From Acidobacteriota bacterium (GTDB lineage: Bacteria > Acidobacteriota > Blastocatellia > Chloracidobacteriales > JADJPF01), in NCBI GenBank assembly GCA_016213785.1, contig JACQZQ010000008.1, positions 165,640 through 229,639 of the forward strand: a stretch of 64,000 nucleotides of DNA, in the 5' to 3' direction. The notes beneath the pieces were generated by a model. That model did no database searches. It saw nothing but the letters and a program-made list of their open reading frames with translations, and was not told the origin of the DNA. Every line of letters begins with the position of its first letter. Position 1 is the first letter of the stretch. The position numbers were made by a program, and so were the translations under genes. Positions 27,363 through 36,559 of this stretch are shown in pieces.

Positions 27363-30300
27363 ATGAAAGATTACTGGCGGTTGATTGGCCTTACTAGCAA
27401 AGACACTTCAGACGATCAAATTAGACAAGCTCATTTTCGTACTTTTCGTTTTTATCAAGGCCGTAAAAATGAAAGTAAAAATCCAGCTCAACGTGCAGTC
27501 GCCGAACTAGTGATTGATTATTTACGTAATGCTCAACATAATCCAGATTTACCACTCCCAAGCAGTCTAAAACATTTACTCCCAACAGAAGTACAAGCTC
27601 CTGTTCCAGCAGCAAAAAATGTATCACAACTTACATCTTCTACCTCTTTACCCAGTCAACCTTCTAAAGTTTCTATCCCTATTTCGCCAGCACCTCCAAT
27701 AGTAAAAAATAATCTAGGATTTTCTGAAGCTCCTAAAACAGCTATACCAATAGCCAAAGCTGTTCCACCAGAGGAAATTATTCCTCCTACAGAAAAAATC
27801 TCGCTAGATTTAATTAACCAAGCCACTTCAAATAATCAGGCTGATGAATATATTCCTAAAACAGATGACTTAAATGACCCAAAGAATAGCAAAATCGCTA
27901 ATCCAGGTGCTTATGTAACAACTCCTATTGCCTTTGTAAAGATTAGCCCATCTAGAGATTGGGGAAATTTGCAGTCTTTAGTAAATCAAGTGCTAACTCC
28001 AGCAGAGCTATTATTAAACCCTGAGGTTGAAAAGCCTTCCACACAAGCACCTAAGCCAGAACCTAATATTGAAAATAATAAAACCCTTATTTCAGATGAA
28101 GTAAATAAAACTCAGTCTCCTAATGTATCTAGTACATTTTCTAGACCTGCTAAAGAAACAAAATCAGAAATAGATCTACATAAATCAACAACCCCTTTAG
28201 ATGATGAAGAAGATATTTCTCTAGATCTTGATTTTGATAATCAAGAATCTTCAAAACCTTCACAAAATTCTTCACAAAATTCCTTACTTGAGGCTAATAA
28301 TGCTAATCAAACAATACTTTCAGAGCTTTCTAGTAGTGGTCGGCATGTTGTTATTGGAGATGTAATTAATTGTCCTGATTGTGAATGGGATATTTTATCG
28401 CAAACAGATAGCTATTGTTCTGGCTGTGGAAAAAGCATAACTAGCATTGCTGTTGCTAAAGAATTAATTGTTTATATTAGTGATACAAGTTCCTACACAA
28501 AAAGCTTTACTATAACTAATGATGGGCTAATTCCTATCAAGATAAATGCTTTTGAAGTTATAGATATTGATGCAACAATTGAGCCTACACGTACAGTAAT
28601 TTTAGGTAAGAATGAATCTTTACAAGTGAATTTACGGGTTTCAGAAAATAATCCTTTTGGAAAACGTAGCGGACGCTTACGTTTTCGCTATCATGACAAA
28701 CCTTTAGAAATCCCTATACAAATAAAAGAACCTCCTCAAATACAGCTAACTTTTCCTGATGTACCTAATGCTCGTAATCTTTCAGATGGTTTTTTCTTAC
28801 GCTTACCTATTAGCCAGCCTAATTTTACTTGTCAAATTGAAACTAATAGCGAAACCCTCTTAAAAATTAATTCTATTACCTTAGGCCAACAACAGCTTAT
28901 TACAGAAGAAGTTACTATAAAAAATAATCAGCCTTTTATTCTAAAAATCCTAGCAGAAAAGAGTAAAGAAGTTGTTTTAACAATAGGATTTCAAGAGCTA
29001 GGAAGCCGTAAGTTTTTGCTAAAAATGCAACAAGTAGAAGTACCAAATTTGGTAGACCAAATAGAGCAATATAGTATTGGAGAGCAAGCTATTATTTTAG
29101 GCTCAGGAATCTTTCAAACTAACCTACTATTAAAAAACTCCTTTGATAGTCTTACTAATCAAGGCAATGGTATAGCTGAGAAAATTTATTTTAAGGGTGC
29201 TCCAAGCTGGCTAAAAATAATTCCTGATACAATTAGCCGACTTAATCCAAATGAAAATTGTGTGATTACCTTAGAAATAGATTCTAATCAAATTTCTTTA
29301 CCTTCTAGAGAATATATAGAGTTAGAGCTACATTATTTTGACCCTCAATTAATTTGCCACCGCAAACGTCCTCAAGCTATTCAACTGACTTTTGAGTTTA
29401 TTGAACCTAAAGAATATGATGATTGGATTGCTATAGATTTTGGTACTAGTAATAGTTGTGCTGCTATGATGAGTGGTACTAGTATTCGTAGTTTAATTAT
29501 TGATGCTGATAAGTTTAATCCTAATCCTTCGGAAAGCCCTACTTGTATTCAGTTTGTCGATGAAAGTCAAGCTAATTATGAATGTGGAATGAGTGCTTAT
29601 ACTAAACGCTTTACTGGTCAGCGTGCAATTAAAGCAACTGCATGGGCTTTTAAGCCTTTACTATCACGCTCTTATGAGCCTATCCAACAAACTTACTTGG
29701 ATATTATTCATGGCCGAGCACATACAAAAACCGTAGATCAATTAATAGCCATTTATGCTAAATCATTACTTGAAGCTGTAAAATTACGCAATGGTATTAC
29801 TCCACGTAAAGCAGTGGTTACTTTTCCTGTTACTTTTGGTAAAAGCCAGCGAGAACGCCTAATTGCTGCATTTAAGACTGTTGGACTAGATGAAGTCATT
29901 GCTCCAGTTAGTGAACCTGTTGCTCTAGCAATTCATTATGCTTATTTACATAGAGAAATTTTTGCCCAAACAGGAATTTTTGCTGTATTTGATTTTGGAG
30001 GTGGGACAACCGATCTTGCAATATTTCAAATCGAACCATCTAGCGCAAATAATAAACATCTATTTCATTTACTTGATGTTAGCGGAGTAGATTTAGGAGG
30101 AGAATTACTAACTTTTGAACTTGCAAGATTTATTTATCAACAGTTAGTACCCTCTTCAGATAGAAATCAATTTAACTTTCCTAATTGCCTAGAAGATTTA
30201 CTTAATACTAGCTCAGATATTGCTAGAGAAAATTACCGGCATTTAGCAGCTTTTGCAGAATATATAAAACGTTCATTCCAAAAAGATGAGACTATTTTTG

Positions 30301-31016
30301 ATCAAGAGATAGACCAAAACTTAACTAGCAGTAGTGGTAATCAAACTTTTCGTACCCAGCTTTCTAGAAAAGATATAGAAACAGTACTTAGGCCACATAT
30401 AGAGAAACTTATTAAAATTCTTATTGATATGATTTCTTCTCTTTATGAGCGAAAGCTAATTAAAGCAAGAAAGCTAGACTGGATTTTATTAGGTGGAAAT
30501 TCTTCCCGCTTACCACTAGTTACAGAAATGCTTGCAGAGGCTTTTTTTGATGCTAATAAGGAAAAAGTCCTTTTAGACACAGAAAATATAAAATTAGGGG
30601 TAACAAAAGGAGCACTACTCTATGCTATTGCGCCTGAAGCGCTTCCATTTCCGGTTGATCAAGTAAATCATACTCTACCTTGTCGTGTTGGGTTACTTAC
30701 TTCAGGCTACCGCTTTGATCCTATATTTGAGCGTGGTATTACTAACACAGACAACCAGGCAGTACAAGAAAGATATTTGATTTTACCAGTAGGGAAAACA
30801 CACTTACGTCTTTATTATTATTTTGGTCATGAAGCAGACCCCAAAGTGCTTGATAACCCTAAAATGAAAGAATTTTCTGTTGCTTGCAGTCAATTTAGTG
30901 GTCAGGAAATGAGGGCTATTTTTAAGCTTTTACCTGAATGTGCTGGAATAGAGGTTATCCTACAAGCTCAAGGACAAGAAACTAAACAAGTTGCGCCTAT
31001 TCTTGGTATGGGTTAA
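27363..31016 (+). CDS. Hsp70-type ATPase fused to J-like, zinc-ribbon and Ig-like regions
   Basis: This 1217-aa protein is a multi-domain Hsp70 relative. Residues 1-65 (DYWRLIGLTSKDTSDDQIRQAHF...) resemble a degenerate J-domain start, without an HPD. A Pro/Ser-rich linker runs to about 330. A zinc ribbon has C337, C340, C352 and C355. Ig-like beta domains span about 365-680. The Hsp70 nucleotide-binding domain starts at about 688, with phosphate-1 DFGTSNS (D692), phosphate-2 DFGGGTTDL (D877) and adenosine LLGGNSS (about 1042-1048). Only about 110 residues follow, too few for a standard substrate domain. It abuts a GrpE-like gene by 3 nt. The substrate is unknown. Confidence 0.8.
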   Translation: MKDYWRLIGLTSKDTSDDQIRQAHFRTFRFYQGRKNESKNPAQRAVAELVIDYLRNAQHNPDLPLPSSLKHLLPTEVQAPVPAAKNVSQLTSSTSLPSQPSKVSIPISPAPPIVKNNLGFSEAPKTAIPIAKAVPPEEIIPPTEKISLDLINQATSNNQADEYIPKTDDLNDPKNSKIANPGAYVTTPIAFVKISPSRDWGNLQSLVNQVLTPAELLLNPEVEKPSTQAPKPEPNIENNKTLISDEVNKTQSPNVSSTFSRPAKETKSEIDLHKSTTPLDDEEDISLDLDFDNQESSKPSQNSSQNSLLEANNANQTILSELSSSGRHVVIGDVINCPDCEWDILSQTDSYCSGCGKSITSIAVAKELIVYISDTSSYTKSFTITNDGLIPIKINAFEVIDIDATIEPTRTVILGKNESLQVNLRVSENNPFGKRSGRLRFRYHDKPLEIPIQIKEPPQIQLTFPDVPNARNLSDGFFLRLPISQPNFTCQIETNSETLLKINSITLGQQQLITEEVTIKNNQPFILKILAEKSKEVVLTIGFQELGSRKFLLKMQQVEVPNLVDQIEQYSIGEQAIILGSGIFQTNLLLKNSFDSLTNQGNGIAEKIYFKGAPSWLKIIPDTISRLNPNENCVITLEIDSNQISLPSREYIELELHYFDPQLICHRKRPQAIQLTFEFIEPKEYDDWIAIDFGTSNSCAAMMSGTSIRSLIIDADKFNPNPSESPTCIQFVDESQANYECGMSAYTKRFTGQRAIKATAWAFKPLLSRSYEPIQQTYLDIIHGRAHTKTVDQLIAIYAKSLLEAVKLRNGITPRKAVVTFPVTFGKSQRERLIAAFKTVGLDEVIAPVSEPVALAIHYAYLHREIFAQTGIFAVFDFGGGTTDLAIFQIEPSSANNKHLFHLLDVSGVDLGGELLTFELARFIYQQLVPSSDRNQFNFPNCLEDLLNTSSDIARENYRHLAAFAEYIKRSFQKDETIFDQEIDQNLTSSSGNQTFRTQLSRKDIETVLRPHIEKLIKILIDMISSLYERKLIKARKLDWILLGGNSSRLPLVTEMLAEAFFDANKEKVLLDTENIKLGVTKGALLYAIAPEALPFPVDQVNHTLPCRVGLLTSGYRFDPIFERGITNTDNQAVQERYLILPVGKTHLRLYYYFGHEADPKVLDNPKMKEFSVACSQFSGQEMRAIFKLLPECAGIEVILQAQGQETKQVAPILGMG

Positions 31017-31019
31017 AAA

Positions 31020-31793
31020 ATGAACCCCATAATTATTGGAATAATGATTCTAAGCTCTATGGTTATTGGGTTAGGCGCTCTTTGGCAAAGTAGCCGACGA
31101 CAGTTACAAACAAAAACTCAAGAGTTAGAAGGCTTAAAAAAAATGAACAACCAACCTTTTGACACTAAAGCTTTTTTTGATCTACAAGAACGCTTAACAA
31201 AACTAGAAAAAAAGCTTTTAGAAATAGCAGAAAAAGATGATCGTGAGTTTAATACTCTTTGGGCTGAACTAGAGAGCTTACGCGCAGAAATGCTTACACA
31301 TATTAACAACGGAATTACTCTTAACAATTGGCATAATTTACTAATTGAACGTGTTGCTAATATTGATGAATTAAAAAAGGTACTAAAAAACTTAATTCTT
31401 TGTGATAAAGAATTAGCTGAACAGCTTAAAACAACACTTCCTGCTTATTTAATAAATGATAATTTACTTGCAGGATTACTTGATTTTGCACGACTTCCTT
31501 TTGATAAACTAAATTTGATGGAATTAGTTATTTTACCAGTAAATGCCCAACTTGAGTCTGAAGAAAATAAAGAACTCTTAATGCATTTTAAGAATTTTCT
31601 TTCTTTAACAGGCTATGACTTAATTTTTCCTGCAATTGGCGAACTCTATCGCCCAGATCTCCATGAAGTGGTTGAACAACGTCTTTCAGCTTATGCTAGA
31701 GGGACTATTTTACTAGTAAAATCACGCGGTTATCTATATCAAGGTCAAGTGCTAAGAAAAGCAAAAGTAGCTATTAGCGCTGGTCAAAACTGA
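31020..31793 (+). CDS. Membrane-anchored GrpE-like protein
   Basis: The 257-aa product has an N-terminal membrane helix (IIIGIMILSSMVIGLGALW, about residues 4-22) and a coiled coil (about 30-100). The C-terminal 50 residues resemble the GrpE beta-domain: G-x-x-Y-R-P-D-L-H-E, a basic/Gly turn, then GTILLVKSRGYLYQGQVLRKAKV. GrpE is the nucleotide exchange factor of DnaK. With the Hsp70-like gene ending 3 nt upstream, the pair reads as a chaperone ATPase and its own membrane-tethered exchange factor. The assignment rests on motif similarity, not a search. Confidence 0.65.
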   Translation: MNPIIIGIMILSSMVIGLGALWQSSRRQLQTKTQELEGLKKMNNQPFDTKAFFDLQERLTKLEKKLLEIAEKDDREFNTLWAELESLRAEMLTHINNGITLNNWHNLLIERVANIDELKKVLKNLILCDKELAEQLKTTLPAYLINDNLLAGLLDFARLPFDKLNLMELVILPVNAQLESEENKELLMHFKNFLSLTGYDLIFPAIGELYRPDLHEVVEQRLSAYARGTILLVKSRGYLYQGQVLRKAKVAISAGQN

Positions 31794-31806
31794 GAGGAAA
31801 TGTTAC

Positions 31807-32316
31807 TTGGCAACTAAAAAAATTACTTCTCATAAACCAGCTAAAGGTTTTGTTGACTACTTAGCCCTTATTCTTGCAACAGGCTTTGGTAGCGGCTATT
31901 CACCCATTGCCCCAGGTACAGCAGGGACAATTATTGCTGTTCCTATCTATATTTTTCTAAGTTTTTATTGCCAAATCAGCTTACTTTTTTATCTGTTAAT
32001 TCTTCTTTTACTGATAATTATAGGCTCAATTGCTGCACAACGTGTAGGTAAGCATTTTGGTTTAATTGATGCTCAGCAAATTGTTATAGATGAGATCATA
32101 GGTTTTTTAATAACTATGACCGCAATTCCTCTTAATTGGCCTAACTTAATTCTAGGTTTTGCCTTATTTAGAGTTTTTGATATCCTTAAACCTTGGCCGG
32201 TAAGCTATTTTGATAGTAAAGTCGCTAATGGTTTTGGCGTGGTTATGGATGATGTTATGGCTGGCTGCTATGGCTTAGCTATTTTGCATATCTTAAAATT
32301 TATGCAAATCCTTTAA
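31807..32316 (+). CDS. pgpA: Phosphatidylglycerophosphatase A
   Basis: The 169-aa membrane enzyme has PgpA hallmarks: GFGSGYSPIAPGTAGT near residues 27-42, VIDEIIG near 93-99, FRVFDILKPWP near 120-130 and a late DDVMAG. Three or four membrane helices are visible. It removes phosphate from phosphatidylglycerophosphate in the inner membrane. The start is TTG at 31807, 8 nt past a GAGGAAA site; the ATG at 31798 runs into a stop after five codons. It follows the GrpE-like gene by 13 nt and may share its transcript. Confidence 0.93.
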   Translation: MATKKITSHKPAKGFVDYLALILATGFGSGYSPIAPGTAGTIIAVPIYIFLSFYCQISLLFYLLILLLLIIIGSIAAQRVGKHFGLIDAQQIVIDEIIGFLITMTAIPLNWPNLILGFALFRVFDILKPWPVSYFDSKVANGFGVVMDDVMAGCYGLAILHILKFMQIL

Positions 32317-32488
32317 CTTAAAAACTTTGGTTATAATCCACAAATCTTAATAATAATGTGTATTTTTCCTCTACTTGTTTTCCTTTCCCTCTTCTTAAAA
32401 TACTTATATTTCAATAAATTACAGACTAAATATTATGGCATAAAGTTTGCCCTAACTAAGGTTGCAAACTTTAATAATGGGAGGGGTT

Positions 32489-33868
32489 ATGTTAAAGAAA
32501 ATTTTATCCCTTGGCTTATCCCTTCTGATGGTTTGGTTTAATACAGTTGCTGTATTTGCAAGCACAATAGATGTAGCTACCTTATCTACTTTAGTGAATA
32601 AACCTTATGTTGAACTATTAGAAATTACTCCTAAAGTAAATTTTCCTGAGAAAGAAATTAATGACTTTAAGAAAAACTTAGAAAAGGAAAAAGCCAGTGA
32701 AAAAATACGTTTAGAAAAAGAAGAAGCTGCCCTTAAAAAACAAGTAGTTTTGCTAGAGCAGCAACTAGACAAACTTAATAAGAAATCTTCTACTGATACA
32801 CAAGAGATGGAAAAAGAACGTCAAAGCCTACATTGTCAAATTCTTACACTTGAAAGAACCTTAAAGCAAAAACACACAGAACATAGTCACGGACTTTCTG
32901 TAATTTATGATAACAAACTAGCTAAACTTGAATTAATCCAAAAATGGCCGCTTAAACAAAAAGAAATAGAGCAATTTATTCTAAGTGGTAATGCTCGCTC
33001 GCGTCGCTTTGGTAATGTTGAAGATATAGGTATTCGCAAAGTTGGAGAAGGCCAAGAAAAAGATATTAGATTAGGCGAAGAATCGCTTCAACAACTTAAA
33101 TCTACTGGCTTAATGCCTCCAGAGATTGAAGATAAAGAATTAATTGCTTATGTCCAAGGCTTAGCTGATCTTGTTGCAGCAAACTCTGATTTAAGGGTTC
33201 CAGTTCGAGTATTTTTACTTGATAGCGATGAAATTAACGCTTTTGCTCTTCCAGGAGGCTTTCTTTTTATTAATCGAGGGTTAATTGAAAAAGCTAGTAA
33301 TGAGTCTGAACTAGTAGGTGTTATTTCTCATGAATTAGCGCATGTTTCTGCTCGGCATGGTGCTAGATTAATGAAAAAAGCCACAATAGCAGGAATTTTC
33401 TATCAAGCTGCTCAAGTTGCTGCTGTTCTTCTTACAGGTGGAATAGCGGGAATAGGTATGTATTATGCACTTAATTATGGCTTTTTTGGCTTGGGTCTAG
33501 TTTTAGATTTAACACTCTTAGGTGTATGTCGTGATTATGAAATGGAAGCAGACCAGCTAGGAACACAATATGCGTGGCGCTCAGGTTATGATCCAAAAGG
33601 CTTTATTACCTTCTTTGATAAAATGGCTAGTGAAAAAGGCTATGTCCGTTCTGCTAGTTTCTTTCGCACTCATCCAGCCTTTTTTGACAGAATTGTTAGC
33701 ACCTTTAGCGAAATCTCCTATCTACCACCAAAGGATGAATTAATTATGGACTCTACAGACTTTCATCTTAATAAAGAAAAATTAGTCAAAATAGCTAAAA
33801 GTGCTAAAGAAGAGCGTAGTAAAAAAGCCAAAGCTAGCTTAAAGAAACCATCACCTTGTGATGAATAA
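32489..33868 (+). CDS. Secreted M48 family metalloprotease with N-terminal coiled coil
   Basis: From the ATG at 32489, preceded by GGGAGGGG, the protein has 459 residues; the open frame starts at 32462. A signal peptide (MLKKILSLGLSLLMVWFN...) and a highly charged coiled coil (about 45-150) precede the M48 domain. The zinc site is HELAH at 281-285 with E353 in YEMEADQLG as third ligand. It resembles BepA/LoiP-type periplasmic proteases that act on outer-membrane protein assembly. A glycine-rich hydrophobic segment lies between the two zinc motifs. Its stop overlaps the neighbourhood of the ABC ATPase start. Confidence 0.9.
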   Translation: MLKKILSLGLSLLMVWFNTVAVFASTIDVATLSTLVNKPYVELLEITPKVNFPEKEINDFKKNLEKEKASEKIRLEKEEAALKKQVVLLEQQLDKLNKKSSTDTQEMEKERQSLHCQILTLERTLKQKHTEHSHGLSVIYDNKLAKLELIQKWPLKQKEIEQFILSGNARSRRFGNVEDIGIRKVGEGQEKDIRLGEESLQQLKSTGLMPPEIEDKELIAYVQGLADLVAANSDLRVPVRVFLLDSDEINAFALPGGFLFINRGLIEKASNESELVGVISHELAHVSARHGARLMKKATIAGIFYQAAQVAAVLLTGGIAGIGMYYALNYGFFGLGLVLDLTLLGVCRDYEMEADQLGTQYAWRSGYDPKGFITFFDKMASEKGYVRSASFFRTHPAFFDRIVSTFSEISYLPPKDELIMDSTDFHLNKEKLVKIAKSAKEERSKKAKASLKKPSPCDE

Positions 33869-33878
33869 GGAAAATATT

Positions 33879-34793
33879 ATGTCTACCTCACTTTTAGAAA
33901 AAGAAGAATTTTTAGAAGAGCCTAAACAAATTTCTGAGTTAGCTATTCCTAGTACTAAAGCTATAAGCAAGATTTGTTTTCAGGATGTTTCTTTATCTTA
34001 TGATGACAGAGCGGTTTTAGATAAAGTTAGTTTTTCTCTTAAGCCTGGAGAAATGAAGGTAATTTTAGGAGCATCTGGTAGTGGTAAGTCTACTTTACTA
34101 AAATTAGCTCTAGGGCTGGTTAAACCTGATGATGGGGCTATTTTTATTAATGATTGTGATATTTCTCAAGCCAGTGAAGAGATTCTTAACCAAATTCGCC
34201 GCAAAATAGGAATGGTTTTTCAAAGTGGAGCGCTATTTAACAGCCTAACAGTTTTTGAAAATGTTGCTTTTCGCCCTAGAGAATTAGGGTGGGTTGAGGG
34301 AAAAATTGATTATGAAGTAAAAAAAGTCTTGCAATTTGTAGGCTTACTTGATAGTGCTCAACTCTTACCAGATGCTCTTTCTGGTGGTATGCGCAGACGT
34401 GTAGCTATTGCAAGAGCCATTGTAGATAGCCCTGAAATCCTTTTTTATGATGAGCCTACTTCAGGGCTTGATCCTCCAACGGCGCGTATGATTTGCGAAA
34501 TGGCTATTAAGCTTAGAGATATAAACTCTGTAACTTCACTATTTGTTACTCATAAATTAGATGATATTGAATATCTATCATCTAAGTATGAAGCAGATAG
34601 TTTTATTGCTCAAGATATTGCCAAAGATACTACTCAAGATACGTCCAAAAATGCCCAAAAAGAGCTTTACTCAAATCTTATTAAATTTTTAGTCTTAAAT
34701 GAGGGTAAGATTATTTTTGATGATAGCCCTTCAATGCTTTGGCAATCTAAAGATCCTTTTATACGTAAATTTTTAGGTAATCGAAATAGGTGA
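33879..34793 (+). CDS. ABC transporter ATP-binding protein, MlaF-like
   Basis: From the ATG at 33879 (AAGGA spaced 7 nt) it has 304 residues; earlier in-frame starts at 33858 and 33861 overlap the protease gene. All ABC motifs are present: Walker A GASGSGKST, Q-loop VFQSGALFNSLT, signature LSGGMRRRVAIARAI, Walker B ILFYDEPTSGLDP and H-loop VTHK. The sequence around FQSGALFNSLTVFENVAF and the GGMRRR signature fit the MlaF/Ttg2A group that moves phospholipids between membranes. The expected MlaE permease and MlaD are not adjacent. A Gln/Asp/Lys-rich insert near residue 240 is unusual. Confidence 0.85.
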   Translation: MSTSLLEKEEFLEEPKQISELAIPSTKAISKICFQDVSLSYDDRAVLDKVSFSLKPGEMKVILGASGSGKSTLLKLALGLVKPDDGAIFINDCDISQASEEILNQIRRKIGMVFQSGALFNSLTVFENVAFRPRELGWVEGKIDYEVKKVLQFVGLLDSAQLLPDALSGGMRRRVAIARAIVDSPEILFYDEPTSGLDPPTARMICEMAIKLRDINSVTSLFVTHKLDDIEYLSSKYEADSFIAQDIAKDTTQDTSKNAQKELYSNLIKFLVLNEGKIIFDDSPSMLWQSKDPFIRKFLGNRNR

Positions 34794-34840
34794 TAAAAGG
34801 TCTTGCAAAATGTTTTAAAAAGAAGCTTACTAAAAACAAT

Positions 34841-34860
34841 AAAGGCTCGTGGGAGCCTTT
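34841..34860 (-). terminator. Terminator hairpin, oriented to the minus strand
   Basis: AAAGGCTC and GAGCCTTT form an 8-bp stem with a 4-nt loop. On the minus strand the next bases are ATTGTTTTT, a proper T-tail. On the plus strand no T-run follows. It therefore best serves the small minus-strand frame at 34892-35119, although it could also weaken readthrough from the ABC gene. Confidence 0.55.
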
Positions 34861-34891
34861 ATCTATCTACTAAACCTAGATTTTTTATAGA

Positions 34892-35119
34892 CTATTCTTT
34901 TAATAAAGGGGGTTTTTCCAGTCTCTGTTTTATATCATTAAGAACTGGGGCATGCGTAATCCCACTAATAGCTATATCTATAACTCCTTTTTTCTTAAAC
35001 TCGTTGAAAGCAGAATCAGAAATAACTTCTCTTTTATAGAATAAAACCCACCTTTTTATCGGGGGGTTCTCTATTGTTACTGAGATTTTGTTTAATTTTT
35101 TGTAAGTTAAACTGTACAA
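34892..35119 (-). CDS. Possible small hypothetical protein (75 aa), doubtful
   Basis: The frame opens with TTG at 35119 and has no ribosome site. Its body reads like a protein (ISVTIENPPIKRWVLFYKRE, then VISDSAFNEFKKKGVIDIAI) and a minus-strand terminator lies 31 nt downstream. I recognise no family. It directly follows the truncated gene fragment at 35127, so it may be another piece of decayed sequence. Confidence 0.25.
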   Translation of the reverse strand: MYSLTYKKLNKISVTIENPPIKRWVLFYKREVISDSAFNEFKKKGVIDIAISGITHAPVLNDIKQRLEKPPLLKE

Positions 35120-35126
35120 AAGAACT

Positions 35127-35552
35127 CTAGAAAGTAAAACTTAAGGTATTGCTGTTAAGACCATTGATAGATAATCTAACAGTATTGTTACCCTTAGTAA
35201 TATTTAATTTCTTTTTGTTGCCTTTGATAGAGAAAGCATTGTTGGAAATACTTCTAGAAGTTAAAGTTATTTCCTTTTCATTAACAAATAATCTAATAGT
35301 AGAAGCACTAGAGCTAGACATAAATCCTATTCCTGTTAAGTTTAAGATTTTAGTCTGGTAAGTTGCATTTGTTATTGCTGGAGAGAGCGAAAACTGAGCG
35401 TTTGCTTGCCCAATATTTCCGCTTGCATCTGTTGCTGTTATTCTTACTACTACTTGTCCATTACTCATTGTTAAACTATCAATATTATTGATTACAAATG
35501 AGTTATCGTTTACTCCAAAACTTGATATGGTTGTAAATGTTGGTGGTGTCCC
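35127..35552 (-). pseudogene. Truncated C-terminal fragment of an Ig-like surface protein
   Basis: The frame is open from 35552 down to a stop at 35127. It encodes beta-strand sequence: PTFTTISSFGVNDNSFVI, then VVVRITATDASGNIGQA, and a final IPT-like module (NLTGIGFMSSSSASTIRLFV...NTVRLSINGLNSN). Such modules end large secreted proteins. Upstream, an in-frame TGA (35553-35555) sits at an inverted-repeat edge, and no start or signal peptide exists. The gene appears cut by the element at 35546-35835; no matching 5' part was found beyond it. Confidence 0.55.
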
Positions 35553-35835
35553 TCAGTAGGGGCGATAGTTTTGACCCAAAATTTGGATATATTCTAACTA
35601 GGCTATATGAGAGTATGAAAAACTCATTATTTATCAGCAACATAGCTAAAGTGATTAGCCATAAAATAATCTTCTTTCTTGATTCAAGTCGATTTTCTCT
35701 CAAAGCTTTTTCTATATTGGTGTTAGAAATTCCAAAATCATTCCCAAAATTGTCGCTTGCAAGCCTCTTTAAGCCTTGTTTTATGCTTGCAAGTTGTTTT
35801 CATATCTTTTTTTCATCACACCTACCGAGGGACAC
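35546..35835. mobile_element. Inverted-repeat-bounded segment, likely element remnant
   Basis: GTGTCCCTCAGTAGGGG (35546-35562) matches the reverse complement of 35819-35835 at 15 of 17 positions. The 290-bp segment cuts the Ig-like gene fragment at its left edge. Inside, the minus strand has a fairly protein-like frame (DFGISNTNIEKALRENR..., one membrane-like helix) broken by a frame change near 35790. No transposase motif is visible and no target duplication was found. It may be an IS remnant or MITE. Confidence 0.4.
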
Positions 35836-36269
35836 TGCCCCATTTTTGGCAATAGGTTAAAAGGCAACAGATCTATAAGGTTAGAGTTAAATTCCTAAAC
35901 CATAAAAAGAAGGAAAAATAAAAAGATATTAATAAAATAAGTGAAAGAAAAATAAAAAGATAAGGGGGGAGATTATTTTATATTGACTAATTTGAGTTCC
36001 AATATTAAGCATTTTTTTGATTATGTTTTGATTAATACGGGAATTTTATACCATAAAAAGCTTTTGCTAGGCTAGTTTATAAGTGAGTTTTGGATAAGAC
36101 AATAAGAATTTATTATTTAAATAACTAATAAGTTTGCTATAGTGGAAAGGTCTGTTTGCTTATAAGTAATCTAAAAAAAGCTTTTAATAATTGACGGCAC
36201 TTAGTTTCTTTATTATCTTGGCAGGCAAGTATAAAAAGTATTGCTTAGAGATAAATAAGTCTAAAAAAA

Positions 36270-36559
36270 CTATAAACTCAGCAATTCCCGGTTTAGAAGA
36301 GCCAAGAGTTAAAGCATAAGTCACGTTAGTGACGTTACAAATTTTAGCTTGGCAGGTAACTGCCAAGTATAGTAATCAATAGAGCGTAGAGTCCCAAAGG
36401 GACGATACAAAAACAACAAAGATTGTTCCGTCCCTACGGGACTCCAGGAATTATACGTAATGTATTCTTGGCACTCACGTGCCAAGCTAAAATTTGTTTC
36501 ATCCTTTTTGGGGTTTAAGATATCCATTTTTTCCAAACCGGGAATTGCTGCTATAAACT
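36270..36559. mobile_element. MITE with 16-bp perfect terminal inverted repeats and 9-bp target duplication
   Basis: CAGCAATTCCCGGTTT (36279-36294) is exactly mirrored by AAACCGGGAATTGCTG (36535-36550). CTATAAACT flanks the 272-bp element directly on both sides (36270-36278 and 36551-36559). A second perfect 18-bp inverted pair lies inside (36337-36354, 36480-36497). Five compact hairpins are visible: 36320-36333, 36348-36367, 36391-36403 (GTCCC-AAA-GGGAC), 36430-36442 (GTCCC-TAC-GGGAC) and 36467-36486. No transposase is encoded, so it must be moved in trans. It ends 34 nt upstream of the oxidoreductase start. Confidence 0.85.

Noticed and set aside
32356..32541. 61-codon forward frame upstream of the M48 protease
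   Set aside because: It overlaps the protease signal peptide in another frame and shows no ribosome site. The gap 32317-32488 holds only the protease ribosome site.
34803..35039. 78-codon forward frame after the ABC ATPase
   Set aside because: It contains the hairpin at 34841-34860, is antisense to a more protein-like minus frame, and has no start signal.
35537..35860. 107-codon forward frame across the inverted-repeat segment
   Set aside because: It runs from one inverted repeat into the other, has no ribosome site, and the composition fits antisense to the minus-strand frame.
36184..36536. Two minus-strand open frames of 60 and 71 codons
   Set aside because: They lie mostly inside the MITE, have no ribosome sites and are produced by its inverted repeats. 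They are not genes.
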